DNA of 64,000 nt from Hydractinia symbiolongicarpus. Its lineage: Eukaryota > Cnidaria > Hydrozoa > Anthoathecata > Hydractiniidae. Shown one piece after another: positions 46,401 to 60,472 of this stretch (position 1 is the stretch's first letter; every line of letters starts with the position of its first letter). The DNA lies in contig NC_079879.1 in assembly GCF_029227915.1 (NCBI RefSeq), positions 13,952,001 to 14,016,000 of the forward strand, in the 5' to 3' direction. The notes beneath the pieces are model-generated. The model made no database searches. It saw nothing but the letters and a program-made list of their open reading frames with translations, and had not been told where the DNA came from. Both the position numbers and the translations under genes were made by a program.

Positions 46401-49400
46401 GTATTGTTTTATTCAGGAAAGGTACTGGTGAAAAAGCGCATTTGATCAGCTCACCAGAACACAGCAAAGAATATGTTACTCCTGTTCATCATGGAGATGA
46501 CTATTGCAACTACTCCATCGACAAAACATCACAAAAAACGAAAGCAAAAATGTATAACAAACATAGCTATACTTTCTTGTTAGTAGAACCCATTGATGAT
46601 GCTATACCAACCAGTGGCTGTTGCCAGAACTTCTTTTCAATAAAAGGATTTAAAAGGACAAAAATGTGGGAACTGTTCAGGTAAATTCTACCCTTATCTC
46701 TTTACTAGTGTGTTTCATAGCATTTCAAATGTTGTTTGTTCACCCACTACAAATATATGTCTCTCAGCGGGTAACGGAACGCATTTATAGCAAATATATG
46801 TTTTGTTAAACTTCTGTTGGTTTAGTCTATCTCTAAAAGAGGAAAAAATTCTTGGAAGGCAGTTACAAAAAATTCAATACCGGAGAGAAACAGAAATCTG
46901 AATCCTCCAACACCATCAACAAATTTTCACGTGTCAATGAGATATACAAGGATCATTAAAAAAATATTAATTGAACACCAATAAGACATTAAAGACTGGC
47001 AACTTACAAAAAAACTGGAAAAAGTGATAAAATTTCAGTATCATTAAACATCTCTTTAAAACGAAATATTGATTTTGTCTCGTTAAATCAACAAGTTAAA
47101 TGATTTATACAAACCCAAAAAAACATAGCTTCTTTTTGCCTCCCTGAGTTCCAACATACCGGGTTGTTTGAAGCGTTTAGGTAAATATTGCAGCTCTAAA
47201 GGCTTATTTAGAACTGGTTGCAGTACGCGGGTTGCATTGTTATCCTAAATATAATATATAAAACCACAAAAACATTGTATTGAAAGATTTTCATTAAGTA
47301 ATTCTAAAAAAGTATAAGAATAACTGTTATTTATAATCTTTTATTTCTTTCACGGAACTTGCAACTTTGAGAATTGAATCTTATACTACAAATTTACTTT
47401 TCCTAATAGAATTAAAGAATGCATGCTTAGCAGTATATTGTATGGTACATATTCAATCGCAGCTGTTGGATTTGACGAAATGTTTCCTTTATATGCAGCA
47501 ACTTCAAAATTATACAGTAAGAATTTTTTATTTAGTGAACTGAATTTTAAAAACCATCATATCTTTCACTCGATCTTGATGTTAACAATATCGTTTGATG
47601 AGAACTGTTGTCAGAGTCAATCTTTAACACAGAATTGTGTTCACTCTACCTCAAACCAACAAATACCACCGCAGGGCGTATTTCAACCTTCAGGGATTAT
47701 GCAAATCTCATAAAAAAGGCTTCACTAAATAGGTACATGATTACATATTATTTCTTTAGATGGATTTGGGTTTACAAGTAAACAAATTGGAGTGGCACTT
47801 TTGGCAATGGCAATTTTTATTCCCATATTCCAAGTCGTTGTTATTTCCAAGGTAAGTATTTTGCTTTTTCCCCTATCAGTAAGTTTTTGTTTGGTTACAA
47901 GCTCGTGAGCCTGTATTAAAACGCAAATGTTTCCCACAAGAATGGAAATTTTTTCCTCTCTGAACACCAAAACGGGAGTAGTCGAGTGTTCGAATCTCAT
48001 CTTGGTAACTATGTTACTTATTTTTCTTTGCTGTTATAAATTTTATTTTTTAAAAAGATAAGGTAAGTGCTCAAAAGCATTAGTTAACTAACTCGTGAAG
48101 TAAAGGTGTTTGCACCCAAGTTTACAAAAGTGAATGTAGGCAGTACTAAGGTCTCCCCAAATGCCTGGAAAGTAGTTTGTACAAAATAAAATTTCCACAA
48201 CATTGCGTAAGAGAGAAACGGAGACGCTCCACCATATCAATTTATTAAATACATTTTACAAAATTTGGTTAAAATGCAAGCAAAAGGCAAATTATATTGT
48301 AAATAATGACGAGAATGCTAATGACACGCCAACATAGAGAAATATGATTTCGGAAACACTCCGAAAGAACATAAATTTTCCGATTATTTTGCTTTTTCTC
48401 ACTAAGTGACTCTCTTATACCCCGTTTTTATTATTTTTTTTTTTTATTTTTAATTTTTTTTGGAGGGGGGGGGGGGGCGAAGTCTACTGAATTACTGAAT
48501 TTCGCAAATTTTAGGGCGTGTGGTCTTTCTTCTTCCTGTCAGTCAGTTTACCCCAGACTGACCCTTTGAAAATTGAAAGTTCGATAAATTTTCCATTCAA
48601 GAAGATCTCACAAATCAATTTTAAAAAATAACTGCATAGTGTGTAGAAAATATAGCATATCTGAATAGCAAAATATATAGTGTCTAACTTTGTAAGAGAA
48701 ATCACAATCTGATAGACAGCTCTTTGTAAACTTTATTCGCGAGATTGTTTACGTATATCATACGTCTTGTTATTCTTAGAGGAAATATTTGTTTTAAAAT
48801 AACGAGTACAAGTTATGTAGTGCAAAATATAAGCAATAAAAAGTTTTCCTTTTTTTATACTAACATTTTTCTCTTAGTTAACACGAAGATTTGGACCACG
48901 AAAGGTAGAGAATCATTTTATGCGATACAAGATTCTCATATGTTTCTTTCCTCTATTGTTTTCTGTTTTTGGATTTAGGTGTTTATCGGGAGCACGCTGG
49001 CAATGGCTTTTTCCATACCACTGGTGCCATCTTTAGTACCTATAAGCAACAAGTATACTTTTTTATGAAATTGTAGAATCGTAAAATTTTGTAATTATAC
49101 AACCTTTAGTTTATTTTATTAGCGTTTTGTCTTTGCTCTTTTAGCATCCTATTCTGGTTTTTGTTGGTTGTAATATTGTTGTTTACTCGTGTCGCCGTTA
49201 GTGGTGCGTTTCTGGCTGTCAATATCTTATTAAATAATTCAGTTACTTCTGAACTTCTTGGATCGGCTAATGGACTGGGAATGACTTTATCCTCTGCAGG
49301 AAGGTAAAATCCTCCATTGTGTTCATTACTATTTTAGCAACACCTGCTATATATCTCACTGTTGAGGAGAAAGTCATTAGCTAGTCAAAATACTTTCTTT

Positions 49401-49695
49401 TAGAACTATCGCGCCATCTTTGTTTGGAAGCATGTATTCTTGGTCGCTAAAAAATACCAAAGATGTTGAAGGGAACGCTGAGGCGTTAGGATTTCCGTTT
49501 AATCAATATTTCCCATTTTTTATGTTAAGTCTGGTATCTATTCTTAATGCATTTTTCGCATCTCAACTTTCACCGTCGATGGATCACAAAAAAACTGTAA
49601 TCGAAGAAGAAGCAAAAGACTATGATAGTGTTGATATTGACAATAATTTAACGAAAACGATAAGACTGACCGTGTCAGCATTTAGACCAGAATGA
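43413..49695 (+). CDS. ZIFL-like MFS transporter, 15 exons, 558 aa
   Basis: Exons: 43413-43505, 44044-44100, 44349-44376, 44455-44509, 44708-44859, 45325-45447, 45521-45568, 45763-45868, 46417-46680, 47410-47516, 47760-47851, 48878-48904, 48979-49052, 49145-49303, 49404-49695. All introns are GT-AG and the joined 1677 nt stay in one frame to TGA. The product has the two-half MFS layout. Motif A is GYLADVKGKK (residues 82-91); GLIIGPSVAGFLVFPAEQYP and NVFKKDSLFGRFG follow, as in the ZINC INDUCED FACILITATOR-LIKE family. A long cytoplasmic loop (about 221-308, exon 9) separates the halves. The second half has SILYGTYSIAAVGFDEMFPL and LTRRFGPRK. Plant relatives move zinc chelators or ions across vacuolar or plasma membranes; the substrate here is unknown. 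The start is supported by the same Met in the pseudogene copy. A poly(A) signal AATAAA lies at 49747. Confidence 0.9.
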
Positions 49696-49752
49696 TGACA
49701 TCCTTCACATAAACAGTATATTGTGTTGGTCAAGAATTAGTTTTTAAATAAA

Positions 49753-52430
49753 TTTTAAAGCAAACTTTTTATAAAGATTAAAAACAACACACAAAGAAAT
49801 ATTTTTTTGTTTAAGAGAGCTAAAAACTGTCAAGTTACAGATGCCATTATCGTCCGTGATTTCTAGGATAGATCCTCGCTGTATGCATGCAGCAATTTTT
49901 GATTTCTTACTATTTGTCTTCAGAACGTCTTAAATGATCAAGAAAAATACGGAAAAAGACTGGAAAAGAAATGAACAAATTAGATTTTTTTTTGGATGTG
50001 TACAGATTTCTAAAGAATTAGTAGGACTTGAGTAGGGTTATAAATTTTTATAAAATTTTTTATAAAAACAAATGCTGTAGAAAAAATTTTATCAAATTTT
50101 TTTTTTATAATTTATTGCTCTACCAGCATAAACGAAGCTGAGAAAAATATAAAACAAGGAGAATTTTTAGTAAATTTGAGCAATAGTATCATTTTGAAGT
50201 CGACATTTGTAGCCAAAAATAAAGAGACTTGGTGTAACTTACTGAAAGTTGATTTTTCAAACAAAGCACAAAAATTTCAATATTTATTAATTTGAAACTT
50301 GGAGGAAACAGCTTTTGAAAGTTCCCAAAGGTGTTGAAAGTTTCTTTTTTAAGTGACAAAACAATATCGATTTTTTTCTCTAATCTCGACTTCCAGTTAA
50401 TGGAAAAAAAATAAAAAAACTTTAGACAAACTATAGATACGTTTAAAAACGCCTTTCCGAAATCAGTTTTATTTCTTGAAAAAAATTATGTTTTTGCGCG
50501 TAATAATATTCGCGCAAAGCGTTTTGCACATAATTTCTGTACATAAATTATGTGCACTAACGAACTTTTTGCAGCAAGCGCTTCAGCGCTATCGTGTGAA
50601 ACGTGGACTGGCAATCTCGAGAAAGTAGAAGGTACTTTTCAACAAGAAATTACTGCGGTATGATTTACGTATTACGAAATAGCATCAGGAATAGTTCACT
50701 TTTCAAAGCTAATCTTTCTATCTCTTTTCATCACTTTCCATTCTTTATTTGGAAAAGATTTCCGAGAAATAGAATTTTTATTTTAAATCTAGTTTATGAA
50801 ACAAGTTTTTTTCATCACCCTTCTCTTTTCCATTTTGACTAAATACACTAAATTAATTTAAATAGTTTGTACTAATAGCTAGCTTTGTCCTTAATGTATA
50901 CTCAGTGTATACGCATTGTACAATGACAAAATATAATTTTTATGGAGATTACCGTCAAAACTATGTAGAATTGATTCACTACATGACGAAACAAGGAAGT
51001 GATGCATGAAACAAAGATATTCCTAAGAAGCGTGTTCCTTAACCGAAGCAGTTGACGGCTAAAGAAAAGAAATATCATGATGAATCAAAAACCTATAAAC
51101 AAGGTAATAAACGATAAAGACAAATTTAAGCTACCTTCTGCATAATCGCAGTTTTCATTACCGTATGGAGCTTGGATGCTTCAAGCTTGTCTATTTCTCG
51201 TACACGACCTAGTTAAACAGTTGCCTGAAAAAAAGGCAAAATTTTGTTACTGTGAGTGCACTGTCAGATGTGTACGAGGAGTTACAAGAGCCTGGCAGTA
51301 ACATCCGATGCTCTCGCGATTCCCAACAATGAAATTACACGTGAAATATTTTTGATAACACCGAAATATTAATTAACGAATTTGGCGCAATCACCAACGA
51401 GCCTCGAAGGGATTTGTTTCCAACTATTTGTTTGTGAAGACTTTGTGCTAGAGATCATCGGAAAGCTTCTTGCGGTTAATTGGCTGCAGGTTTCAAAACG
51501 TCTTACGTCATGATGACTGGAACGATGTTAGTGGTTTCGGCGAAAAATGCAAAACGATCGTCCAGTTACCTTTCTTGAAGAGTTGATCGTATTAATTAAT
51601 GTCATCTCTTGCATTATTTTTTCCTTTTCTTTGTAGTCACGCATGTCTTGTCAGCGGGTTGAGCGTTTAGTTTAAATTAACTAAATAGAACATACGGGTT
51701 GAGCGGTACTCCCTTGCAATTATTAAAAAGCTGCTGTACATACTATTTAATGCTCACTTTCAAGCTTTGTGCAATAATACTTTAAAATATTTACTCACGT
51801 CTGACGGCATATTTAATTCAATATACACAAAAATAATAAGTTTTTTTTTATTTCTAGTACCAGTAATGTAGGAAGCAAATTTAGGATACAATATAATAAA
51901 AATAGTACAGTTGACTCTCGAGAACTCGAACCTTCACCGGACCTTAATATAAACTTCGACCTATCGAGAGTTCGAGGTTTCGAAATTTTGGTAAAATGTG
52001 AAAAAAGACAGGTAAATTTAAAAGCTGTTTGTGAGAAAAAGTCCGTTACAAAGTTTTTTTAGGTTTTCAACCTGCTCCTGGGCTTTTTATTTTCAACACA
52101 AAAGAGCGAATTTCTTGCATTGTTTCCAGCGCAACTTCGACTTAATTGTTTTAGTTGCTTTGACAATGTTTACAAAATTTAAAAACATTCGAATGTTAGA
52201 ATTCTAAAATAGTTTGACAAAAGAGTTACACTTACAGAGAGAAATTCGGCAACGACTTCATTTAGCACCGGGCTAAGTGGTCCCGACACACGACGTACAA
52301 CATAACTAACAACCTTCATACTTTATCGACATAAAAAGCCGACAGACGTTCAGTCATACTTCTCCAACCAAATGGACCCGACAAATGAAACCGCATTATC
52401 CGACATCCTCTCTATATAACAAATACATAT
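49753..52430. other. Gene-poor AT-rich stretch
   Basis: No supported gene. At 51908-51985 TA|CAGTTGACTCTCGAGAACT and an inverse CTATCGAGAGTTCGAGG resemble a small pogo-like element. Confidence 0.4.
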
Positions 52431-54960
52431 TTTTTCTGTCGATGGTCTTACCAACGTAATATCGCATAATACTGCATAAAACCTTCATAATACTCTCTGT
52501 CGCTACATAACAAATACATATTTTTTCTGTCAATAATCCATAACCAACGTAATATCGCATAACACTGCATAATACTGCATAATACCTTCATAATTCATAA
52601 AAAACACATAAATTTTCTGTCGATGGCCATACTAACGTAATATCGCATAATACTGCATAATACCTTCATAATACTCTCTGTCGTTACATAAAAAATACAT
52701 ATTTTTTCTGTCGATGGCCATACCAATGTAATATCGCATAATACTGCATAATCCCTTCATAATACTCTCTATCGCTACATAACAAATACATATTTTTTCT
52801 GTCAATAATCCATAACAAACGTAATATCGCATAATACTGCATAATACTGCATAATACCTTCATAATTCATAAAAAACACATAAATTTTCTGTCGATGGCC
52901 ATACCAACGTAATATAGCATAATACTGCATAATACCTTCATAATAATGTCTGTCGCTTCATAAAAATTACATAATTTTTCTGTCGATGGCCATAACCAAC
53001 GTAATATCGCATAATACTGCATAATACTGCATAATACCTTCATAATTCAAAAAAAGTACATAAATTTTCTGTCGATGGCCATACCAACGTAATATCGCAT
53101 AATACTGCATAATACTGCATAATACCTTCATAATTCATAAAAAACACATAAATTTTCTGTCGATGGCCATACCAACGTAATATCGCATAATACTGCATAA
53201 TGCCTTCATAATACTCTCTATCGTTACATAAAAAATACATATTTTTTCTGTCAATAATCCATAACCAACGTAATATCGCATAATACTGCATAATACTGCA
53301 TAATACCTTCATAATTCATAAAAAACACATAAATTTTCTGTCAATGGCCATACCAACGTAATATCGCATAATACTGCATAATGCCTTCATAATACTCTCT
53401 GTCGCTACATAACAAATACATATTTTTTCTGTCGATGGCCATACCAACGTAATATCGCATAATACTGCATAATACCTTCATAATTCATAAAAAACACGTA
53501 AATTTTCTGTCGATGGCCATACTAACGTAATATCGCATAATACTGCATAATGCCTTCATAATACTCTCTGTCGCTACATAACAAATACATATTTTTTCTG
53601 TTAATAATCCATAACCAACGTAATATCGCATAATACTGCATAATAATGCATAATACCTTCATAATTCATAAAAAATACATAAATTATCTGTCGATGGCCA
53701 TATCAACGTAATATCGCATAATACTGCATAATACCTTCATAATACTCTCTGTCGCTACATAACAAATACATATTTTTTCTGTTAATAATCCATAACCAAC
53801 GTAATATCGCATAATACTGCATAATACTGCATAATACCTTCATAATTCATAAAAAACACATAAATTTTCTGTCAATGGCCATACCAACGTAATATCGCAT
53901 AATACTGCATAATGCCTTCATAATACTCTCTGTCGCTACATAACAAATACATATTTTTTCTGTCGATGGCCATACCAACGTAATATCGCATAATACTGCA
54001 TAATACCTTCATAATTCATAAAAAACACGTAAATTTTCTGTCGATGGCCATACTAACGTAATATCGCATAATACTGCATAATGCCTTCATAATACTCTCT
54101 GTCGCTACATAACAAATACATATTTTTTCTGTTAATAATCCATAACCAACGTAATATCGCATAATACTGCATAATAATGCATAATACCTTCATAATTCAT
54201 AAAAAATACATAAATTATCTGTCGATGGCCATATCAACGTAATATCGCATAATACTGCATAATACCTTCATAATACTCTCTGTCGCTACATAACAAATAC
54301 ATATTTTTTCTGTTAATAATCCATAACCAACGTAATATCGCATAATACTGCATAATACTGCATAATACCTTCATAATTCATAAAAAATACATAAATTTTC
54401 TGTCGATGGCCATACCAACGTAATATCGCATAATACTGCATAATACTGCATAATACCTTCATAATTCATAAAAAATAGATAAATTTTCTGTCGATGGCCA
54501 TACCAACGTAATATCGCATAATACTGCATAATACCTTCATAATACTCTCTGTCGTTACATAAAAAATACATATTTTTTCTGTTGATGGCCATACCAACGT
54601 AATATCGCATAATACTGCATAATACTGCATAATACCTTCATAATTCATAAAAAATACATAAATTTTCTGTCGATGGCCATACCAACGTAATATCGCATAA
54701 TACTGCATAATACCTTCATAATACTCTCTATCGTTCCATAAAAAATACGAATTTTTTTGTCGATGGCCATACCAACGTAATATCACATAATACAGCATAA
54801 TACCTTCATAATACTCTCAATCGTTCCATAACAATATTATACTTTTGTGTCAATAATCCATAACCAACGTAATATCGCATAATATTGCATATTACCCTTA
54901 TAATACTCTCTATCGCTACATAACAAATGCATTTTTTTGTAGATAGGCTATAACCAACGT
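52430..54960. repeat. Satellite array, ~90-bp monomers, 531-bp higher-order unit
   Basis: About 28 monomers with the shared core CGTAATATCGCATAATACTG, then CATAATACCTTCATAAT. Two types alternate. One has TGTCGATGGCCATACC and CTCTCTGTCGCTACATAA. The other has TGTCAATAATCCATAACC and an extra CATAATACTG, ending TCATAAAAAACACATAAATT. The stretch 53252-53782 is repeated almost exactly at 53783-54313 (offset 531 bp), a six-monomer higher-order unit. Open frames on the minus strand are satellite translations, not genes. Confidence 0.9.
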
Positions 54961-54989
54961 AAGATACCACATTATTCCGCAGTAGAAAC

Positions 54990-57360
54990 AAGTGTTCTCC
55001 CTGGAAATGACGTATCAAAATTTCTAAAGTAGACCAATTAATGCAAAGTGATCACATATTGAAAAAAACAACAATTGAGGTTGAGTATACATCCATTTAC
55101 CAATACATCCATTTACCAATAGAAATGATATTATGGCAAAATACTCTTCTGCGAAATGATACATCAAAAGTCCTACATTAAAAGTCCTCAAGCACGCCAA
55201 TCAGGAGAAGACTTTATACTTTAAACTAAACAAACACTGATGTTGGATACACGTCAATACACAAAGAGACACTATATTTTGGACAAGTACCTTGCGCGAT
55301 ATAAAAAAATGAAAGTTCTAAAGCAGACTAATCAATGTGTAGACTTTACACTGTAATTGAACAAATATTGAGGTTGGATACACATCCATCCACCAATAGA
55401 AGTTATATTTGACTAAATACCCTCCAAGAAAATGACACATCAAAAGTCCCAAAGCAGACCAATCGAAGGAAAAACTATTCACTATAAACCAAACCAACAC
55501 TGATGTTGAATAACAATCCGTTCACAAATAGACACTATACTTTGGACGAATACGCTTCCGCGAAAAGATGAAGCACGCCAATCAAGAGAAGACTTTACGC
55601 CTTAAATTAAACATTCAGTGAGGTTGGGTGCACATCTATGCACCAATAGAAACAATATTTTGGACAAATACCCCCTCGCAAATGACACAGTAAAAGTCTT
55701 AAGCTGTTGGATTTGAGGAAAGATGTATAGTATGCACTAAAAAGGCGGTTTTGTTCTATACCTATGCACATGCAATAGAGACGGCAGTGATAGCTTGAAT
55801 AAGACTATTTAAAAAATGACCTAATAGATCTATTCAAATAAAGCCTCCCTAAACCAGTAAGTAAATGGGATATTCCACAATACATGGCTAAAAAACAACC
55901 TGGATGAAAGTAAAGGTCGAAATCCTAGCAGAAAAATTAAAAGAAGTCTGTAAATGTGAGACACATCCATACGTCATTTAAGGTAACACTTTTAGAAGTT
56001 GAGGTATGTGCAAAATAAGATCTGAGATATTTTAAAAGACCAATCAAAGAGAAAATTTTATACTTTACCCTGCACAAACACTTATGCTGGAAATACATCC
56101 ATACACAAATAGAAACAATTTTATGGAGAAATACCCTCCCTGGAAATGACGCATCAACAGTCCTAAAGCAGACCAATCAATGCGAAGGCTTTACAATATA
56201 AACCAATCTGAGGGAACACGTTGCACTATAGAGGTATTGAGGTAGGATACAAATCCATCCACTAATAAAACAGATATTTTGACAAAATACCAAAACTGCA
56301 TTCTGGACAAATATCCTCTCGCGAAAAAACATATTAAAAGTCTTAAGGCAGACCAATCTGACGACAGACGTTATAGTATACACTGAACAAGCAGTAGTGC
56401 TTTATACCCATTGATTCATCTATAGAAACAATCTCTTGGACAATTACTCTTCTCTGAATGCATGTTAGATGTCCTAAAGCAGACCAAGAAAGGAAAATGG
56501 TTGCAACCTCAACGGTTATTTTTATAGTATAAGACCACTGAGGTTGAATACATATCTATACACCAATAGAAAGATATGTTCCCATAATAGATGCTAAACA
56601 GCAGTTAGTATTCTGTACCCCTCGATACAACACCAAAAACAATATTATAGACAAATGCCATCTCGTGAAATGACATATTAAAAGTCTCAAAGCATGTCGA
56701 TCTTAGGGAAGTCGTCAAACAATACATTGAACAGACAGCAGTGTGCTATACCCACTCATACTTCATTAGAAGCGATTCTATGTTCATTCGAACTGACATT
56801 ATTAGATGTCCTAAAACGTGACAATCTGAGGGAAGACGATATACTATACATTAAACAAGTGGTATTGTTCTATACTTATCCATACACCAAGAGATACGAT
56901 GTTCTGGACAAATACCTACCTGCGTAATGACACATCAAAGGTCCGAAACCAGACCAATACACTACACAATATAGAATCTTAGATCCTTTAAAAGGGCAAA
57001 TAAATTCAAAGGAAAACCATCTTCTGGTCAGTAATAAAGCAGAAATGCTGGACCCATTCATAAGTCAATGAAAAGGAAATTTTGCGAGAATTTTTAGCTC
57101 CATTGAAATATTAGATGCCCTAGCAGAACAAGACAAATAAAATATATGTACGATACAGTAGACAAGCAGAGGTGGAATATACCCTTGCATACATCACTAG
57201 AAAGATACTTTTAAGAAATATCGCGCGCGAAGAAGATAACGTTCTAGCAGACCATTTGAAGTAAATCTTTACTTTTGCAAAAAGGCAAATCGGATACCCA
57301 TTCATAGCTACATCACTAAAGAGATATTCTGCGAAAGTAACCAAACGCGGAATAAAGTAT
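54990..57360. repeat. Old diverged tandem array, unit about 120-160 bp
   Basis: The phrases GAAATGACACATCAAAAGTC, TAAAGCAGACCAATC, GAGGTTGGATACACATCC and CACCAATAGAAAC recur in the same order at irregular 120-160 bp steps (for example GAGGTTG or GATGTTG near 55080, 55240, 55370, 55500, 55620, 56530). It abuts the young satellite but has a different unit. No genes are seen. Confidence 0.75.
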
Positions 57361-57800
57361 TAAATGCTCAAGCACAATAATTTAGTGCCCTAACATCATA
57401 ACTTCCCTTGTGTTAGGTTATAAATTATAAAACTTGGTATGGATGATATCTGTCACATGACAATTAAAAATCATGATTCAAATGCTGACTTTGTCAGAAT
57501 TTCTTCGCGGACGTCAGCATTATTTCTCTTGCATTTGTGTAGCTTATGATAGATTTTTATTATTTTTTTTGTAAATATTGACAAAAATAATGTTAATTTT
57601 AATAATTATATAAACATTTTAGCTATTTTAACTTACTTTAAGACCCTTCGTTTGAGGCGCCAACGCAGCAAATTTTATTGAATTTCCGCGCCCGAAGGCG
57701 TAGGAAATTCTTTAAAACCGTTGTTTTTTCTTTTGGAGCATTTTTTGAGAAAAAATCGACCTTGGGATTTCACGTTCCTCTGATTTTTTGATTTAGGTAA

Positions 57801-58040
57801 AATGTCATTTTAGGCCAAAATTGGTTCAAAAATTAAAACTACTTTATTTTCCACAATATTTGGCACAGTTAACAAAAAAGTATACTGAACATGATGGTGA
57901 CATCAAAATTTCGATTTTTGGCCACCTTAAATGTCATTTTAGGTCAAAATTGGTCCAAAAATTAAAACTACTGTATTTTCCACAATATTTGGCACAGTTA
58001 ACAAAAAAGTATACTGAACATGATGGTGTCATCAAAATTT
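57801..58040 (+). repeat. 130-bp tandem duplication
   Basis: ATGTCATTTTAGGCCAAAAT at 57801 and ATGTCATTTTAGGTCAAAAT at 57931 start two copies that differ at only a few bases. The second copy is followed by unique DNA. Confidence 0.85.
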
Positions 58041-58339
58041 GATCATCAAAAAGATGCATCGAACCCGTTGATGATAATTTCTGCTTCGTTGCTTAAATAG
58101 TGGTAAAGTTGAACGATTCAGGAAGCGTGCACTGGTTTTAAATCTAACAACTTTGAGGAAATCTTCACATCCGCAGGATCAATGCCTCGTTTCAACTGAA
58201 TTGCCACTTGATTTGAAAACTTTTCATTGTACAAACTTTGTTTTAATAAGAAATAACAAAAATCCAAAATAAACAAAATTTTCGTCGAACAAAATTTTTC
58301 GCGGACTAAAATGACGAAAACTTCAGGTGTCCGAAAAAT

Positions 58340-59580
58340 TTTGTCGGACAAAAGTTAAAACACAGAAAACAGCCCGTCCAGCTAAAAAAATCGCTCAGCA
58401 ATTTTATTTTGCGGAATAAGTCTTCATAACAGTAATAAAAGGTGTAGCTACCTGCTTTTGGCATAAGAATTATAATTAAGAATTTTGTTGTAGCTGGCTA
58501 AACTGTATCACACATGCTTTTAGGCTTAATACGCTTTTCAAAAAAACTACATTGCATCTTTGGTTTACAGAACACAGAATACACTCTGTCAAAAGGCTAG
58601 GTAACTGTTACCCGCCGTTGAACACCCGGATGAGTGATTAATAAGAGCCGTCAACTGCGCCACATATTCAGATAAAGCGCTTTAGTAAAGTTATGTAGTA
58701 TGTAGTAAATCAAATGAAGTGCACACAACTTTATGGTGTGTCCAGTGTAATATGTTTTTCATCAAATAACTTTCTACAACTTAAGCTGAAATAAAAACAC
58801 AGATTACAATTTGTTGTTACCCCATCATAGCAAAAACTTTCTGGCAAACCTTTTTTATTTTTCGGATAATGTTCCCGGTGAGTGTTAGCTGACCATTTAG
58901 TACAGGTAAATAATGTGACACATCCATACAGATGTAATACCAGTTTACCATGTCACACATGAGTATAGGCGTAACACTATTTTTCAAAAGAACTTCATCG
59001 CAAATTCGGTTAAAAAAAGTCCAGGAAACCGCTGTTGTTATCATGTTCAGTTAAAAAAATACTCAGCAATTTTATTTTGCACTATAAGTTTTCATAACAG
59101 TAATAAAAGTGGTAGCTGCCTAACTTCATTTAGCATAAGAATTAAGAATTGTGTTGCAGCCAAACTGCATTTGGCTACTTTCACTTTTTGGTCAGAAGTA
59201 GCTAAGGAGCTAGCTAGGTAAACACAACTTTAACATAAAAATAAATAATACTGGCTAGGATATAAAGCTGTTATACTAAACTGAATAGTAATAACCAAGG
59301 CTAGCTAGCTAGCTGATTGTAGAATGCTCCTTAAAAATCTTCGTTCCTAGCAAAAAATCAAGAAATTTTTGGGTTTGAGATTTGTACTTAGCTACAAAAC
59401 GTGAGAATATATTTATCTTAACATGTAAGAATATGTAAAAAAACAAAAATGAAAACCTTTTTGAAGACAAAAACAGAATAACCGTCAATGCCACAGCTTT
59501 TAAAATGGCCGTAGCTCAGATTGCTTTATCTTTCCATCATTGGTAAAAATCTGATTCTGCGGGGTTTTCCCAAAATTTTC
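58340..59580 (+). repeat. Dispersed repeat C, copy 2
   Basis: Aligns with 35960-36760 plus 40097-40270. A block with CAGCTAAAAAAATCGCTCAG occurs twice in this copy (58378 and 59046), so part is internally duplicated. At 59296-59304 it carries the uninterrupted site where copy 1 holds the 3.3-kb element. The right part (CTTAACATGTAAGAATATG, then AAAATGGCCGTAGC) recurs at 63795-63920. Confidence 0.65.
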
Positions 59581-60003
59581 TGATAAAAGCTGCGCACAAC
59601 CATTTTGAATATACAGAATACGGCTATTATTAAAGAGAAGATGGACAACAGAAGTGATAACCATTAAAAGAAATAAACTAACACTAAATACACAAGAGAA
59701 ATCAGTGTCATTGAGGCTTTTTAACTAACTATACATAGATTTCCATAGATTGTAATGGCAATATAATGTGTGTTACGGGTATGTTATGTGTGTTTGAGAA
59801 TGTATTTACAGACTCTGTGGATAAAGAAGTAAAAAAATTGTTGGAAAAAAACTTCATAAAAGACTGCATGTAATGATTGCATGATCCTTTTCTAAAGTGA
59901 CCCTGTTCATTTAGATGCAGTGATGGGTTGTATGAAGAAAAAAGTGCCAGTTTGTATAAGAATCGTGTTTTCAGTGTAAATTTAGCTGATTACTTATACA
60001 AGA

Positions 60004-60472
60004 CTAGTCGATAAAGCCCATGGGAAAATCCACTAAGGCAGAAGAACAATGGAAAAATAGGTTGCTTTAGATTTTTTGCTGACGTCAGCAGTGCATATAC
60101 AAAAAGAAAATTGGTTAAAGTTAGTCATTCGTTGTCTGTAAGGTGTGGAGGTTGAAACGTTGACCAAAATAATGTATGGTATCGTATGTTTTTGACAAAC
60201 GCTTAGGGAGATATAAGGGCTTAAAAATTTTTCTGACGTCAGCAAAGTCCCTACCAAAAGTTCCAAAAAAATTTCTTCACAAATTCGTACACCCGATGCA
60301 TTCATCATATAGATCTTGAAATGCTGATCAAGAAAATGTATAGGAACGTGCACTTTTGACAAACGGTTGCAGAAATATTGGGGTTTGAAGGTTTTGTGAT
60401 GACGTCCTCAACCTTTCCATTCCGAAACGGATTCGGGGACCCAGGCTTGGGAAACTTACCCAAATTGGTCCC
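60004..60472 (-). mobile_element. Helitron-like copy lacking its 5' terminus
   Basis: A|CTAGTCGATAAAGCCCATGG starts the plus-strand view. The body matches 20548-21053, including TTGCTGACGTCAGCA, AAGAAAATGTATAGGA and ATTCGGGGACCCAGG. The TATATAGA end is replaced by repeat B at 60473. Confidence 0.6.

Noticed and set aside
47890-48005. tRNA-like B box (GTTCGAATCTC) in an intron of the transporter
   Set aside because: No matching acceptor stem or cloverleaf could be built at a sensible spacing.
50603-50842. 79-codon frame after the transporter
   Set aside because: It lacks domains, an initiation context and any homologous counterpart in this window.
52632-54798. Minus-strand frames with repeated CNDREYYEGIMQYY-like peptides
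   Set aside because: They are translations of the 90-bp satellite, with no start context or other gene signals.
52430-54960. CRISPR-like array of repeats
   Set aside because: The units are head-to-tail with no unique spacers and the context is eukaryotic; it is satellite DNA.
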